37,014 nucleotides of DNA from Brevibacillus panacihumi (GTDB lineage Bacteria; Bacillota; Bacilli; Brevibacillales; Brevibacillaceae): NCBI RefSeq assembly GCF_003710985.1, contig NZ_RHHT01000057.1:1-37014 (forward strand), in the 5' to 3' direction. The translations under genes and the position numbers were made by a program. Position 1 is the first letter of the stretch; the number at the start of each line of letters is the position of its first letter. The notes under the pieces were generated by a model. That model was not told the DNA's origin and did not search any database. It saw only the letters and a program-made list of their open reading frames with translations. Shown here piece after piece: positions 16,854 through 24,927 of the stretch.

Positions 16854-16905
16854 GAAAAAGCAAAGGACCAGCTCACAAGATTGGTTCTTGTGACTGGCCC
16901 TTTGC
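16854..16905 (-). terminator. Terminator of the permease operon
   Basis: A 21-base arm GCAAAGGACCAG...AAGA (16860-16880) pairs with 16885-16905, with one G-T pair and one mismatch, around TTGG. Five T follow on the minus strand. It ends the aminotransferase-YitT-permease operon. Confidence 0.9.
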
Positions 16906-16918
16906 TATTGTCTTGCAT

Positions 16919-18325
16919 CTATGCCGTTTTTTCCGTATCGTCTGTATTTGCTGTCCCCAGCTTTTTCTTATATTTGGTGTAATAAATCAAGGTCAGGAAC
17001 AACAGCCAGGGAACGCCCACGATCCACGAGATATTCCAGAATTCGGCGTCCAACCCCATCGTGATGAGTATCGCCGCGATCAGCACAACGCCAATGATTT
17101 GCAGTACCGGGAAAAGCGGTGCGCGGACCGGAAGCTTTTCCCCGCCGCGTTCTTCCCACAGCTTGCGAAATTTCAGATGGGAGAGCAGCGTCAGCAGCCA
17201 GACGTACAAGGCCCCAAACAAGGCGATGCCAAAGAGGTAATTGTACGCCAGGGGACTGATTTTGGAAATAAGAGCGGCCACCGCTACACCCAGGCTGGAA
17301 AGCAGGAGGGCATTGACCGGGGTGCCGTTTTTGGACAGCTTGCCCAAAGCATCGGGCGCAAATTGGCTGCGCGACAGGGAAAAAATCATCCGCGACGTCA
17401 GATACAGGTTGGTGTTCATGCTGGACAGCGCCGCAGTCATGACAACGAAGTTCATGATGCCGGCAGCCGCTGTGATGCCGACGTGATCGAACACAAGCAC
17501 AAACGGACTTTGCGAAATTTCCTTCGCACCCGCGTGAATCCAGGGCACCACTGCAATCATGATAGCCATCGCCAGGAAGTAAAACACGATCAAGCGCACG
17601 ACCATCGTTCTCATGGCACGCGGAACCGCTGTCCCGGGATCCTTCGCTTCCCCTGCTGTCACCGCGATTACCTCAACCCCTACGAAGCTGAAAATCGCCA
17701 TCAGCACAGCCATCCAGACACCGCCGAAGCCGTGCGGCATGAACCCTTCGTGTTTTGTAAAGTTTTCAAAGCCCACTGCCGGAGTGCCGATCCCCAGCAC
17801 TACCGCAATACCGAAGATTATAAAAGCAATAATTGCCACTACTTTAATCATAGCAAACCAATATTCAAAGCTGCCGAAGTTCTCGACCGAACGGGAGTTG
17901 ACGTAAATCAAGGCTGCCCCGAAGCCCAACGTCCAGATCCATACCGGAATATCAGGGAACCAGTAGGTCATGTAGATCCCCACTGCGACAGCCTCGCCGC
18001 CTACGGCGATGACCTGAGCGGCCCAGTACGTCCAACGGGAGGTAAAACCAGCCCAGCCCCCAAGATATCTCTCTGCATAGACGCCAAATGAGCCTGCAGT
18101 CGGATGGGCGACCGCCATTTCTGAAAGACTGAACATCATGATGACGGCGATAAAGGCTGCGATGACGTAACTAAGGATGACAGCTGGCCCTGCATAGCTG
18201 ATGGCGATCGCACTGCCCATGAACAATCCTGTCCCGATTGCGCCTCCCAAGCCGATCATGGTCAACTGTCCTTTTGTAAGTCCTCTGTGCAGACCGGATT
18301 CACGCTCCACGAATTGATCCTTCAT
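16919..18325 (-). CDS. Amino-acid permease, APC superfamily
   Basis: A 468-residue permease with about 12 membrane segments. The N-terminus RGLTKGQLTMIGLGGAIGTG is the classical AAT-family opening with the GxGG(A)IGTGLF substrate-binding loop, and AVAHPTAGSFGVYAERYLGGW and GEAKDPGTAVPRAMRTMV are further family motifs. This group takes up amino acids such as arginine, proline, serine or aromatic residues by proton symport. ATG 18325 follows AGGGGGGAATCAGG. An upstream extension to 18424 overlaps the YitT-like gene and is rejected. It is the third gene of an operon with the PLP enzyme and the YitT-like protein, so its substrate could be what that enzyme acts on. Confidence 0.9.
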   Translation of the reverse strand: MKDQFVERESGLHRGLTKGQLTMIGLGGAIGTGLFMGSAIAISYAGPAVILSYVIAAFIAVIMMFSLSEMAVAHPTAGSFGVYAERYLGGWAGFTSRWTYWAAQVIAVGGEAVAVGIYMTYWFPDIPVWIWTLGFGAALIYVNSRSVENFGSFEYWFAMIKVVAIIAFIIFGIAVVLGIGTPAVGFENFTKHEGFMPHGFGGVWMAVLMAIFSFVGVEVIAVTAGEAKDPGTAVPRAMRTMVVRLIVFYFLAMAIMIAVVPWIHAGAKEISQSPFVLVFDHVGITAAAGIMNFVVMTAALSSMNTNLYLTSRMIFSLSRSQFAPDALGKLSKNGTPVNALLLSSLGVAVAALISKISPLAYNYLFGIALFGALYVWLLTLLSHLKFRKLWEERGGEKLPVRAPLFPVLQIIGVVLIAAILITMGLDAEFWNISWIVGVPWLLFLTLIYYTKYKKKLGTANTDDTEKTA

Positions 18326-18372
18326 CCTGATTCCCCCCTGTTGTTCTGTCAAAATTTGTACTATTCGGACTA

Positions 18373-19008
18373 TTAGGAAGCTGATTGTACCTCCGTAGAA
18401 CGATCTCCCCCTTTTCCCAACCATCTGGAATAACAGACATCAATCGTCTTCCCGGCAATAAAGATGGAGATCAGCGTGTAGACAGAGTGCAATGCATCTG
18501 TCGTCAGCCAGGAGGCAATGACGATCAGACTGTTGATCGCCATCATGCAGCGCCCGATCGTAAAGGCAGGCCACACTTTGGAAATGACGACACTGGCAAT
18601 ATCCACTCCCCCTGTCGTTCCTCCCCCGAGCAAAACCAGAGCGATCCCTGCACCGCTGATCACTCCCCCCAGGATGGTCCCCACGATCGGCTGCTGCCAA
18701 CCGGGCAAGAACTCAAACAGGTAGAGGAAAACGGACAGACTGATCATCCCGCCCAGGCTGCGAATGACAAATTGCCTGCCGACAAACCGATAGCCCAGCA
18801 AAAACAGCGGGATATTGAGCAAAAAATAGATCAGCCCAAGCGAGAGCGGCAGCAGATAGCTGACCAGAATGGCAACTCCCCCCAAGCCAGGCGTCATAAT
18901 CTCGTTCGGCTTCAAAAAGAGGTAGTAGGTGAGGGCCACCAATGCTGTCCCAGCAAAAATGAACCCCCACTCCAGCGATCGCTTCTTGTTAGAAACTCCC
19001 TCGCTCAT
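18373..19008 (-). CDS. YitT/YczE-like membrane protein without C-terminal domain
   Basis: A protein of about 211 residues with five to six membrane segments. It shows the YitT/DUF161 pattern: AGTALVALTYYLFLKPNEIMTPGLGGVAILVSYLLPLSLGLIYFLLNIPLFLLGY, then the glycine-rich LLGGGTTGGVDIASVVISK. Typical YitT proteins are about 280 residues with a cytosolic DUF2179 domain, and that domain is absent here. The stop is clean, so this looks like a family variant rather than a broken gene. The function of the family is not settled. AGGAGG lies seven bases before ATG 19008 and overlaps the end of the aminotransferase gene, so the two are coupled. Confidence 0.85.
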   Translation of the reverse strand: MSEGVSNKKRSLEWGFIFAGTALVALTYYLFLKPNEIMTPGLGGVAILVSYLLPLSLGLIYFLLNIPLFLLGYRFVGRQFVIRSLGGMISLSVFLYLFEFLPGWQQPIVGTILGGVISGAGIALVLLGGGTTGGVDIASVVISKVWPAFTIGRCMMAINSLIVIASWLTTDALHSVYTLISIFIAGKTIDVCYSRWLGKGGDRSTEVQSAS

Positions 19009-19010
19009 CT

Positions 19011-20156
19011 TCAAGCCTCCTGCAGATGCGCAGCAACCTCTGCCAATGCATCGATAGCCGCCTTTACCTCTGCCTCGGTATTGTAATAATGAGGAGCAAT
19101 GCGGATCACATCATTACGGGCCGAGACGATGACATTCCTTTCCTTGAGGAGAGCTTCCGCTTTTGACGCTTGCGGGATGTAGATAGCGGTGTTTGATGCC
19201 TTTTGGCTTTTCTCTTTGGGACTGACCACGGTGAGGCCCCTCTCTCCGGCATACGTCACAGCTGTTTCGGAGAGGTCTGACAAGTACGCCTCAATCCGCT
19301 CAACACCTACTTCATGGAGAAGGCGCAATGCCGCATTGGCTGCGTAGCCATTGATCATCGGCGGCGTCCCTGTCTCAAATCGGCGCGCACCTGCCGCGTA
19401 ATCCAGGCAACGAATGTCGAAGGCGAACGGATTCGTACGTCCGAACCATCCAGTGACTGCCGGCTCCAGCTTTTCCGCTACCTCCTTTTTTACATACAGA
19501 AACGCAATGCCCGGAATTCCCAGCATGTATTTCTGCATTCCCGTTGCCAGGAAGTCGACATCCATGGCTTTGACATCGATGGCGACGCTGCCCGCAGACT
19601 GGTATGCGTCCACGAACAAATAGGAGCCTTTTCCATGCACGATCTCCGCAATTTTTTTGAGATCCTGCTTGAATCCGTTGTAATACGAAACATGGGGGAT
19701 GGAAGTGATCAGCGTTTGTTCATTGACGAACTGCTCATAGTACGCAAGCGGGATGACGGATTCCTGAGACGGAATAAACTTGACCTGCGCGCCCTTTTTT
19801 TCTTGTGCCAGCCACACATGGCCAACGCTCGGAAAATCCATTTCTGTCGTTACGATCTGATTGCGTTTCCCGGCAAAATCGAAAGCGCTTGCAATCGACG
19901 AGGCACATTCGGAGACACAAGACAGGACCGCGATTTCTTCGGGTTCTGCGTTGATCAGCTTGGCAAACTGTGTCTTTGCCTCCTCTACTTCAGCCATCCA
20001 GCGCATCCAGTCCATTCCGGTATAGCGCAGGGTATCTACATAAGAGTGAATGGCCTCCTCTACCTGACGGCTTAATGCACTTTGAGAACAGCTGGACAGC
20101 ATTACCTGTTCTTGTAAAATCGGAAAATAGTCACGTTCCTTCGCAAATGGAAACAT
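19011..20156 (-). CDS. Class V PLP-dependent aminotransferase (cysteine-desulfurase/kynureninase fold)
   Basis: A 381-residue PLP enzyme of the class V group. The cofactor Asp183 lies in LFVDAYQSAG, the Schiff-base Lys209 in TGMQKYMLGIPG, and substrate/phosphate contacts in SIPHVSYYNG and RFETGTPP. It lacks the conserved cysteine loop of NifS-type desulfurases in an obvious form and is closer to the mixed set annotated as selenocysteine lyase, isopenicillin-N-epimerase-like or kynureninase-like. The reaction is therefore not fixed by sequence. ATG 20156 follows GAGGG with eight bases of spacing. It is first in a three-gene operon with a YitT-like protein and an amino-acid permease, suggesting use of an imported amino acid. 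Confidence 0.88.
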   Translation of the reverse strand: MFPFAKERDYFPILQEQVMLSSCSQSALSRQVEEAIHSYVDTLRYTGMDWMRWMAEVEEAKTQFAKLINAEPEEIAVLSCVSECASSIASAFDFAGKRNQIVTTEMDFPSVGHVWLAQEKKGAQVKFIPSQESVIPLAYYEQFVNEQTLITSIPHVSYYNGFKQDLKKIAEIVHGKGSYLFVDAYQSAGSVAIDVKAMDVDFLATGMQKYMLGIPGIAFLYVKKEVAEKLEPAVTGWFGRTNPFAFDIRCLDYAAGARRFETGTPPMINGYAANAALRLLHEVGVERIEAYLSDLSETAVTYAGERGLTVVSPKEKSQKASNTAIYIPQASKAEALLKERNVIVSARNDVIRIAPHYYNTEAEVKAAIDALAEVAAHLQEA

Positions 20157-20183
20157 ACACAAAACCCTCTTTCCTCACTGTTT

Positions 20184-20202
20184 GGTTCATTTGGAGTGAA
20201 CC
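20184..20202. promoter_or_regulatory. Inverted repeat in the leader of the PLP-enzyme operon
   Basis: GGTTCA and TGAACC flank a seven-base centre, 28 bases upstream of the aminotransferase start. A second dyad, GTAAA-ATAG-TTTAC, lies at 20260-20273. Either could be an operator; no regulator gene is adjacent, and I could not find a convincing promoter. Confidence 0.3.
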
Positions 20203-20316
20203 GGCACACGGCAGCCGTTGCTGTAGTCCCAATGTAAATGAAATGACGCAATCTTAGCAGTAAAATAGTTTACAACACGGTGTTTTTTCATAAATTTTCT
20301 GATAACGCCTGGCTCT

Positions 20317-20373
20317 AAAAAACCACTTGCCCGGTCATTTCCACGAATGTTCCGTGTACGACCAGGCAAGTGG
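20317..20373 (-). terminator. Terminator of the MFS transporter gene
   Basis: Minus strand: CCACTTGCCTGGTC (20373-20360) pairs with GACCGGGCAAGTGG (20336-20323) with one G-T pair, around a 23-base loop that can pair further. Six T follow. It lies 20 bases after the stop of the MFS gene. Confidence 0.85.
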
Positions 20374-20392
20374 TGAAAACTGGCATCAAACC

Positions 20393-21766
20393 CTATGAGA
20401 CAGACGTAGACGTCGTCTGCTCGCGGCTAAACGAATAACGGTACAGCATCAGGACAACGAGCAACAGAAGTCCCAGCACCAGATAGAGATTGCTGAAAAC
20501 AGCGGTGTTGGCATATCCGTTCAGCGGATTCCAATAAGTATCTGCCCCTTGGTCAACTACTTGGCTGTAGATGCCAGTCGAGACTGCACCCGCTATAAAA
20601 CCCATCATCGAAAACAGCCCCATCCCGACGCCAGTCTGTTCTCTCGGAAGAGCCCTCGAGATCGAATTGGAGAGTGAAATCTGCATGAACAATTGCCCTA
20701 CTGTTCCGAATATGAGGAAGCCGGCGATGAATCCGGGTGACACGCCCACAAAGACCGAAAGCAGCAAAAAGCACAGCAGGATCAGGGCTGAAGCGAGTGT
20801 AAACAAGAAGGCATTTCCTTTGGTGTCTGCCAGCTTGCCAGCCCTTCTGCCCAGCATCGCCGAAATCGCCGCAGCCGGAACCATGACAAAACCGATCACC
20901 CCTGCTTCCAGCTGATTGACCTCAGCCAACAGCTGCGGCGTCAAAAATGGCAAGGAATATCCCATCCCCATCACCAGCATCCCCATTATCAGCCCCAGCG
21001 CATACCGTTTGTTCTTCAAAAGCGAAAGAGATACAAAGGGGTCTTGCGCAAAGCGAACTCGTATAAAAAATGCGATACCTGCAGCCAAACTTCCAGCTGC
21101 TGCTCCCCAACCGCCCATCGTAACGGACCATAACAAAAGCGCCACAGCAGCAGCAAGCAGCCCACCGCCCAGCCAGTCAATCGGAGCGCCATTTCCCTGT
21201 TGATCATCCAGGTGTCGGCGGTAGAAAGGCAGCGTGAACAGAATGAGAAACGGGACGCAAAACAACCAGCGCCAATGAACGACACTTACAATGAAAGCCG
21301 CGAGAATAGGGCCTATGGCATTTCCGATCGCAAGACCTGTAGCGGAGATGCCCAACGCTCGTCCGCGTGTTTCAGGCGGAAAATAACGAACCGGAATCAA
21401 CATCGCAGTAGCCGGGATGACCGATGCCCCGACCGCTTGCATCGCCCTTCCCGCCAAGACCATCCAATAGGCCTGGGCGCAGAGTCCGACCAGCGAACCG
21501 AGCAGAAATACACTCAGCCCAAACGTCAGCAGATTTTTCAGCTTGTAGCTGTCGGCGAGCCTCCCGTACACGACGGAGCCCACTGCATAAAGCAGCATGT
21601 AAATAGCCGTAACCCAGCTTACCTCCGAGTAAGAAAGCTGGTACTCCGCACTCATCTGCGGTAGTACAATATTGAACATCATCGCACTCACTGAAGAGAT
21701 GACCAGTGTAAAAGCGAGGATGCGTATCAAAACCTCACCGGGATTTTTCTGAATGCCTGTTTTCAT
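20393..21766 (-). CDS. MFS drug/metabolite exporter, DHA2-like
   Basis: A 457-residue major-facilitator protein, probably 14 membrane segments. Motif A of the first half appears as YGRLADSYKLKNLLTFGL, motif C-like sequence as ATGLAIGNAIGPILAAFIV, and the chain begins LIRILAFTLVISSVSAMMFNIVLPQM, the MNIVLP form typical of DHA2 exporters (EmrB/QacA group). GGGGGAAACG precedes the ATG. It is divergent from a LysR regulator across about 115 AT-rich bases with two dyads, the standard layout of a LysR-controlled exporter. The substrate is unknown. Confidence 0.9.
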   Translation of the reverse strand: MKTGIQKNPGEVLIRILAFTLVISSVSAMMFNIVLPQMSAEYQLSYSEVSWVTAIYMLLYAVGSVVYGRLADSYKLKNLLTFGLSVFLLGSLVGLCAQAYWMVLAGRAMQAVGASVIPATAMLIPVRYFPPETRGRALGISATGLAIGNAIGPILAAFIVSVVHWRWLFCVPFLILFTLPFYRRHLDDQQGNGAPIDWLGGGLLAAAVALLLWSVTMGGWGAAAGSLAAGIAFFIRVRFAQDPFVSLSLLKNKRYALGLIMGMLVMGMGYSLPFLTPQLLAEVNQLEAGVIGFVMVPAAAISAMLGRRAGKLADTKGNAFLFTLASALILLCFLLLSVFVGVSPGFIAGFLIFGTVGQLFMQISLSNSISRALPREQTGVGMGLFSMMGFIAGAVSTGIYSQVVDQGADTYWNPLNGYANTAVFSNLYLVLGLLLLVVLMLYRYSFSREQTTSTSVS

Positions 21767-21841
21767 TTCACGTTTCCCCCTTCCCTCATTTCAGACTACA
21801 TTATAGAATGGGAGAAAAATAAGTTAAAATATATATATAAT

Positions 21842-21866
21842 TATCGAATGATATACTTTGGTATAT
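21842..21866. promoter_or_regulatory. Candidate LysR-type operator between MFS and lysR genes
   Basis: Two overlapping dyads occur: TATC-GAAT-GATA (21842-21853), which also contains a T-N11-A LysR box, and ATATAC-TTTG-GTATAT (21851-21866) with six-base arms. They lie just upstream of the lysR ribosome site in the divergent gap. Confidence 0.5.
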
Positions 21867-21882
21867 GAAAAGGGTGGTGCCA

Positions 21883-22773
21883 ATGGAGCTGTTACAGTTG
21901 CTTTATTTTCAAAAAGTCGCCAAATTGGAGCATATGACGAATGCAGCCAAGGAGCTGCGAATTGCCCAACCTGCCCTCAGCAAAACGATCGCCAGGCTGG
22001 AAGAAGATCTGGGCGTCCCGCTCTTTGACCGACATCATCGGCAGATCAAGCTAAATGCCATGGGGAAGGCATTCTTGAGCAAGGTAGAGACTGCCTTGAC
22101 AGCGCTGGAGGAGGGGCGCAGAGAGGTAGCTGATCTCGCGGGGCTGGAACGGGGAAGCATTCATCTGGCCACGACTACCTTGCATCGCTTGTCGAAGCCG
22201 ATCGGGGCTTTTCGTGAGATGTACCCGGATGTCCATTTCCGCATTACACAGGTGTCTCCGGTAGATTTGCCCAAGATGCCGCAGCTTCTGGACCAAGGAG
22301 AGATCGACTTTTGTTTTACGGCGGCATCGCTGGACACGGACGGCATTCAGGAAGAGCCTGTTCTGACGGCAGAAGTTTACCTCGCTGTCCCTGCCCATCA
22401 CCGATTGGCGGATCGGCAAAGCCTGTTCCTGCGAGAGGTGGCTGAAGATTCCTTCGTGGAATACAAGGTAGGACACCCTTTGCGGAAAACAAATGCTGAC
22501 ATTCTGCAGAAAGCAGGTATTCGCCCAAATATCGTATGTGAAGTTGAGGAGCCAGCCGCATTGACCAGTCTTGTTCAAGCTGGTCTCGGGGTCGCTTTTG
22601 TGCCAAGGTGCTCGTCCGATGAGCCGCTTCCCTTTCCCGTTTTGAAAATCGATGACTTCCCCTGTGAGCGCTCCTATTCCATCGCGTGGAAGGAAAAGCG
22701 CTACTTGTCCCTGGCTGCCCGCACCTTTCAGGAATTTCTTGTAGCGTATTTTGCGAAAAGTGCCTCGTACTAA
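21883..22773 (+). CDS. LysR-family transcriptional regulator
   Basis: A 296-residue LysR protein. The N-terminal winged helix reads MELLQLLYFQKVAKLEHMTNAAKEL, IAQPALSKTIARLEEDLGVPLFDR, the family signature. An effector-binding domain follows from about residue 90, with IHLATTTLHRLSKP and the ligand-pocket region LVQAGLGVAFVPR. ATG 21883 is preceded by AAGGGTGGTGCCA, and ATG 21865, six codons earlier, lacks a site. It is divergent from the MFS exporter, its probable target and perhaps autoregulated. A hairpin follows its stop. Confidence 0.92.
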   Translation: MELLQLLYFQKVAKLEHMTNAAKELRIAQPALSKTIARLEEDLGVPLFDRHHRQIKLNAMGKAFLSKVETALTALEEGRREVADLAGLERGSIHLATTTLHRLSKPIGAFREMYPDVHFRITQVSPVDLPKMPQLLDQGEIDFCFTAASLDTDGIQEEPVLTAEVYLAVPAHHRLADRQSLFLREVAEDSFVEYKVGHPLRKTNADILQKAGIRPNIVCEVEEPAALTSLVQAGLGVAFVPRCSSDEPLPFPVLKIDDFPCERSYSIAWKEKRYLSLAARTFQEFLVAYFAKSASY

Positions 22774-22790
22774 GGAAAAGCCCGTACACA

Positions 22791-22824
22791 TGCCCGCTGA
22801 TCCGTAGGATGGCGGGTATTTTTC
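22791..22824 (+). terminator. Terminator of the lysR gene
   Basis: CCCGC and GCGGG close an imperfect stem (GATCC/GGAT region) around GTA, followed by TATTTTT. It lies about 18 bases after the lysR stop. Confidence 0.7.
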
Positions 22825-22826
22825 AT

Positions 22827-22875
22827 TTGACAATTCTGACACCTCGTAATAACGTAAGGATAACACTAACTACTA
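22827..22875 (+). promoter_or_regulatory. Promoter of the trmB-like gene with candidate operator
   Basis: TTGACA (22827-22832), 17 bases, TAACGT (22850-22855). CTAACTACTA at 22866-22875, just below the start point, is the exact reverse complement of TAGTAGTTAG in front of azlC (23732-23741). The shared 10-mer suggests one regulator for both genes, most simply the TrmB-like protein. Confidence 0.5.
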
Positions 22876-22891
22876 AAGAATAGAGGTTATG

Positions 22892-23701
22892 ATGGCGGAT
22901 CTTTATCGGGAATTGCAGAAGCTCGGTTTTTCTCAATATGAATGCAAGGCCTACATCAGCCTGTTGAAGCATTTTCCGATGACGGGCTATGAAATCAGCA
23001 AACGGTCAGGAGTCCCCCGCTCGATGATTTACGAGGTGGTGGGAAAGCTGGTCGACAAAGGTGCGGTGTACACTGTACCATCCGAACCTGTTACCTACGC
23101 CCCTCTGTCCGCCAAAGAGCTGATCAGCCGTCAACGAAAAGAATTCGAGCAATCCTTTGACTATCTGGAAAAAGAGCTTGCAGCGCTGGAAAGCGAACAG
23201 GAAGTCGATGTCATTCGGCGCATCAGCGGAGATGACCTCGTCGTGGAGGAAATGCTTGACCTGATCGGCAAGGCCGAGGAAGAGCTCTGGCTTTCCATCT
23301 GGGAACCGCAAGTCCCGCTCATCCAGGGCGGTATAGACCGACGAGTCAAAGAGGGCATCCAGATCTTTACGATGCTCTTCGGAAAACCGGAGAATCAGGT
23401 GGGTGTGACCTTCCATCACAATTACATGGCCCCAGAGGTAGTCGAAAAACGCATGAGCGGTCGCCTGAGCATCGTAGCCAGAGACCAAAAGGAAGTGTTG
23501 ATCGCCAATTTCGCACCCAATACGGTTGCTTGGGCAGTCAAAACCCAAGATCCGGCACTGGTCCTGGTGGCGGTCGAATACATCCGGCACGACATCATGA
23601 TGGCGGAATTGACCAAGGAGCTTGGTCCTGAAAAAGTGGAAGCTCTCTGGCGCAACAGACCGGAGCTTTTCCATGTCGTAACGGGCAAACGGTTCAAATA
23701 A
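22892..23701 (+). CDS. TrmB-family transcriptional regulator
   Basis: A 269-residue regulator. An N-terminal TrmB winged helix (LYRELQKLGFSQYECKAYISLLKHFPMTGYEISKRSGVPRSMIYEVVGKL) is followed by a coiled-coil-like helix (about 75-110, EFEQSFDYLEKELAALESEQE) and an effector domain with the family patterns EELWLSIWEPQ, GIQIFTMLFG and GRLSIVARDQKEVLIANF. The two adjacent ATG codons at 22889 and 22892 are alternatives; AGAGG is spaced better for the second. TrmB proteins sense sugars in archaea, but many bacterial ones sit near transporters of other substrates. It is followed in the same direction by azlC and azlD, about 85 bases on. Confidence 0.88.
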   Translation: MADLYRELQKLGFSQYECKAYISLLKHFPMTGYEISKRSGVPRSMIYEVVGKLVDKGAVYTVPSEPVTYAPLSAKELISRQRKEFEQSFDYLEKELAALESEQEVDVIRRISGDDLVVEEMLDLIGKAEEELWLSIWEPQVPLIQGGIDRRVKEGIQIFTMLFGKPENQVGVTFHHNYMAPEVVEKRMSGRLSIVARDQKEVLIANFAPNTVAWAVKTQDPALVLVAVEYIRHDIMMAELTKELGPEKVEALWRNRPELFHVVTGKRFK

Positions 23702-23731
23702 ATTTGGACCGTCTTTTCTTTCCTGTTTTTA

Positions 23732-23741
23732 TAGTAGTTAG
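23732..23741 (+). promoter_or_regulatory. 10-mer shared with the trmB leader, upstream of azlC
   Basis: TAGTAGTTAG is the exact reverse complement of 22866-22875. It lies 46 bases before the azlC start, in an AT-rich stretch with TATATAAC and TATTATAT that could hold a -10 element. The inverted orientation and matching positions near both starts support an operator. Confidence 0.45.
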
Positions 23742-23786
23742 CTATATAACACCTATTATATGTATTCAGGGATTGGAGGAGAGGAG

Positions 23787-24521
23787 ATGAGCCAAGAGCA
23801 CATCCCGATGGAAACCTTGGCAGCAACACGAGGCGATGACACCTTTCTCAAAGGGGTAAAGGATTGCATTCCCACTCTTTTGGGATATTTGAGCATTGGC
23901 TTTGCGGCTGGGGTTGTGGAGAAAACGGCAGGACTGAGCATTGCGGAGATTGCTTTGCTCTCGCTCGTCTTGTACGCTGGCTCCGCACAATTTATCGCAG
24001 CCGGAATGATCGCTGCGGGCGGTTCGGCTTCCGCCATTATCATCACCATATTCTTTATCAATCTTCGCCATATTTTACTGAGTGCTGCGCTGTCGCCCTT
24101 TTTCCGGCATCTTACTCCTTTTCGCAACATGTTGATCGGCTCCTTGCTGACCGATGAGACATTCGGGGTAGCGATCAATGAGACGGCGAGACGCAAGCAG
24201 ATCAGTGAACGCTGGATGCACGGGTTAAATATCACGGCCTATCTGAACTGGTTCGTCGCCAACCTGGCCGGGGCCTATTTTGGGCAATGGATTTCCAACC
24301 CGGAAAAATACGGTCTTGATTTTGCCTTGCCAGCCATGTTCATCGGTTTGCTGGTCCTGTCGATGATCAGCCGCAACAGATTCGTACGGGATGGGGTTGT
24401 CGCGCTCAGTGCGGTCATCCTTACAGTGGCAATCTCCCTCGTATTTGGGAGCAATTTGGGGGTAATCGCTGCGACCTTGATCGCAGCTACGATTGGGATG
24501 GTGTTGGAAAAATGGAAGTAA
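23787..24521 (+). CDS. azlC: AzlC-like branched-chain amino-acid exporter, large subunit
   Basis: A 244-residue membrane protein with the AzlC pattern: KDCIPTLLGYLSIGFAAGVV, LSLVLYAGSAQFIAAGMIAAG, IIITIFFINLRHILLSAALSPFF, then the long loop with GSLLTDETFGVA. These are the family's FxGxAQF-type and NxRHxLxSxxL signatures. It works with AzlD to export branched-chain amino acids and analogues. GGAGGAGAGGAG precedes ATG 23787; the upstream ATG at 23760 lies before this ribosome site and is not used. It overlaps azlD by ten bases. Confidence 0.94.
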   Translation: MSQEHIPMETLAATRGDDTFLKGVKDCIPTLLGYLSIGFAAGVVEKTAGLSIAEIALLSLVLYAGSAQFIAAGMIAAGGSASAIIITIFFINLRHILLSAALSPFFRHLTPFRNMLIGSLLTDETFGVAINETARRKQISERWMHGLNITAYLNWFVANLAGAYFGQWISNPEKYGLDFALPAMFIGLLVLSMISRNRFVRDGVVALSAVILTVAISLVFGSNLGVIAATLIAATIGMVLEKWK

Positions 24522-24841
24522 GATGGGATATATTGCTGATCATATTGGGGGCCGCCTTGGTGACATTTGTCCCGCGTGTCCTTCCCCTGATGCTGCTGAG
24601 CAGGATTGCCTTGCCCGAATGGGGCGTACGCTGGCTGAACCACGTCCCGATCGCGGTCATGGCTGCGTTGATCGGACAGGAGATTTTTCTTCAGGATGGC
24701 AAATGGTCGCCGTTCACCTCTAACATCGAGCTGCTCGCTGCACTTCCCACTTTTTTGGTGGCAATCAAGACGCGCAGCCTGCTGGGAACCGTTATCGTGG
24801 GGATCGTGACCGTCATGGCTTTGCGCTTTTGGTTCATTTGA
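24512..24841 (+). CDS. azlD: AzlD-like branched-chain amino-acid exporter, small subunit
   Basis: A 109-residue protein with four hydrophobic segments and the AzlD pattern: ILLIILGAALVTFVPRVLPL (the TxxPR motif), LPEWGVRWLNHVPIAVMAAL, and LLAALPTFLVAIKTRSLLGTVIVGI. Its ATG lies inside the last codons of azlC, so translation is coupled. Family members pair one-to-one with AzlC. Regulation by the TrmB-like protein upstream is inferred from gene order and the shared 10-mer, not from any known case that I can name. Confidence 0.93.
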   Translation: MEVRWDILLIILGAALVTFVPRVLPLMLLSRIALPEWGVRWLNHVPIAVMAALIGQEIFLQDGKWSPFTSNIELLAALPTFLVAIKTRSLLGTVIVGIVTVMALRFWFI

Positions 24842-24883
24842 ACGTAGCTTCATGAGCCATGTGGCGGTACTCCGAAATAAAAC

Positions 24884-24922
24884 AGGGTCATAAAATGGGA
24901 TAAATATCCATATTATGACCCT
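24884..24922. terminator. Terminator between azlD and the DJ-1/PfpI gene
   Basis: AGGGTCATAA and TTATGACCCT close a stem extended by ATGG/CCAT (one base bulged). On the minus strand GTTTTAT follows, so it mainly ends the DJ-1/PfpI gene, whose stop is six bases away; azlD transcripts would also meet it. Confidence 0.75.
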
Positions 24923-24927
24923 TGATG

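Noticed and set aside
16913..18091. A 392-codon plus-strand frame opposite the amino-acid permease.
   Set aside because: It has His- and Gln-rich nonsense composition and lies opposite a clear 12-segment permease.
22051..22866. A 271-codon minus-strand frame opposite the lysR gene.
   Set aside because: It is an antisense shadow of a standard LysR gene with no ribosome site or protein-like motif.
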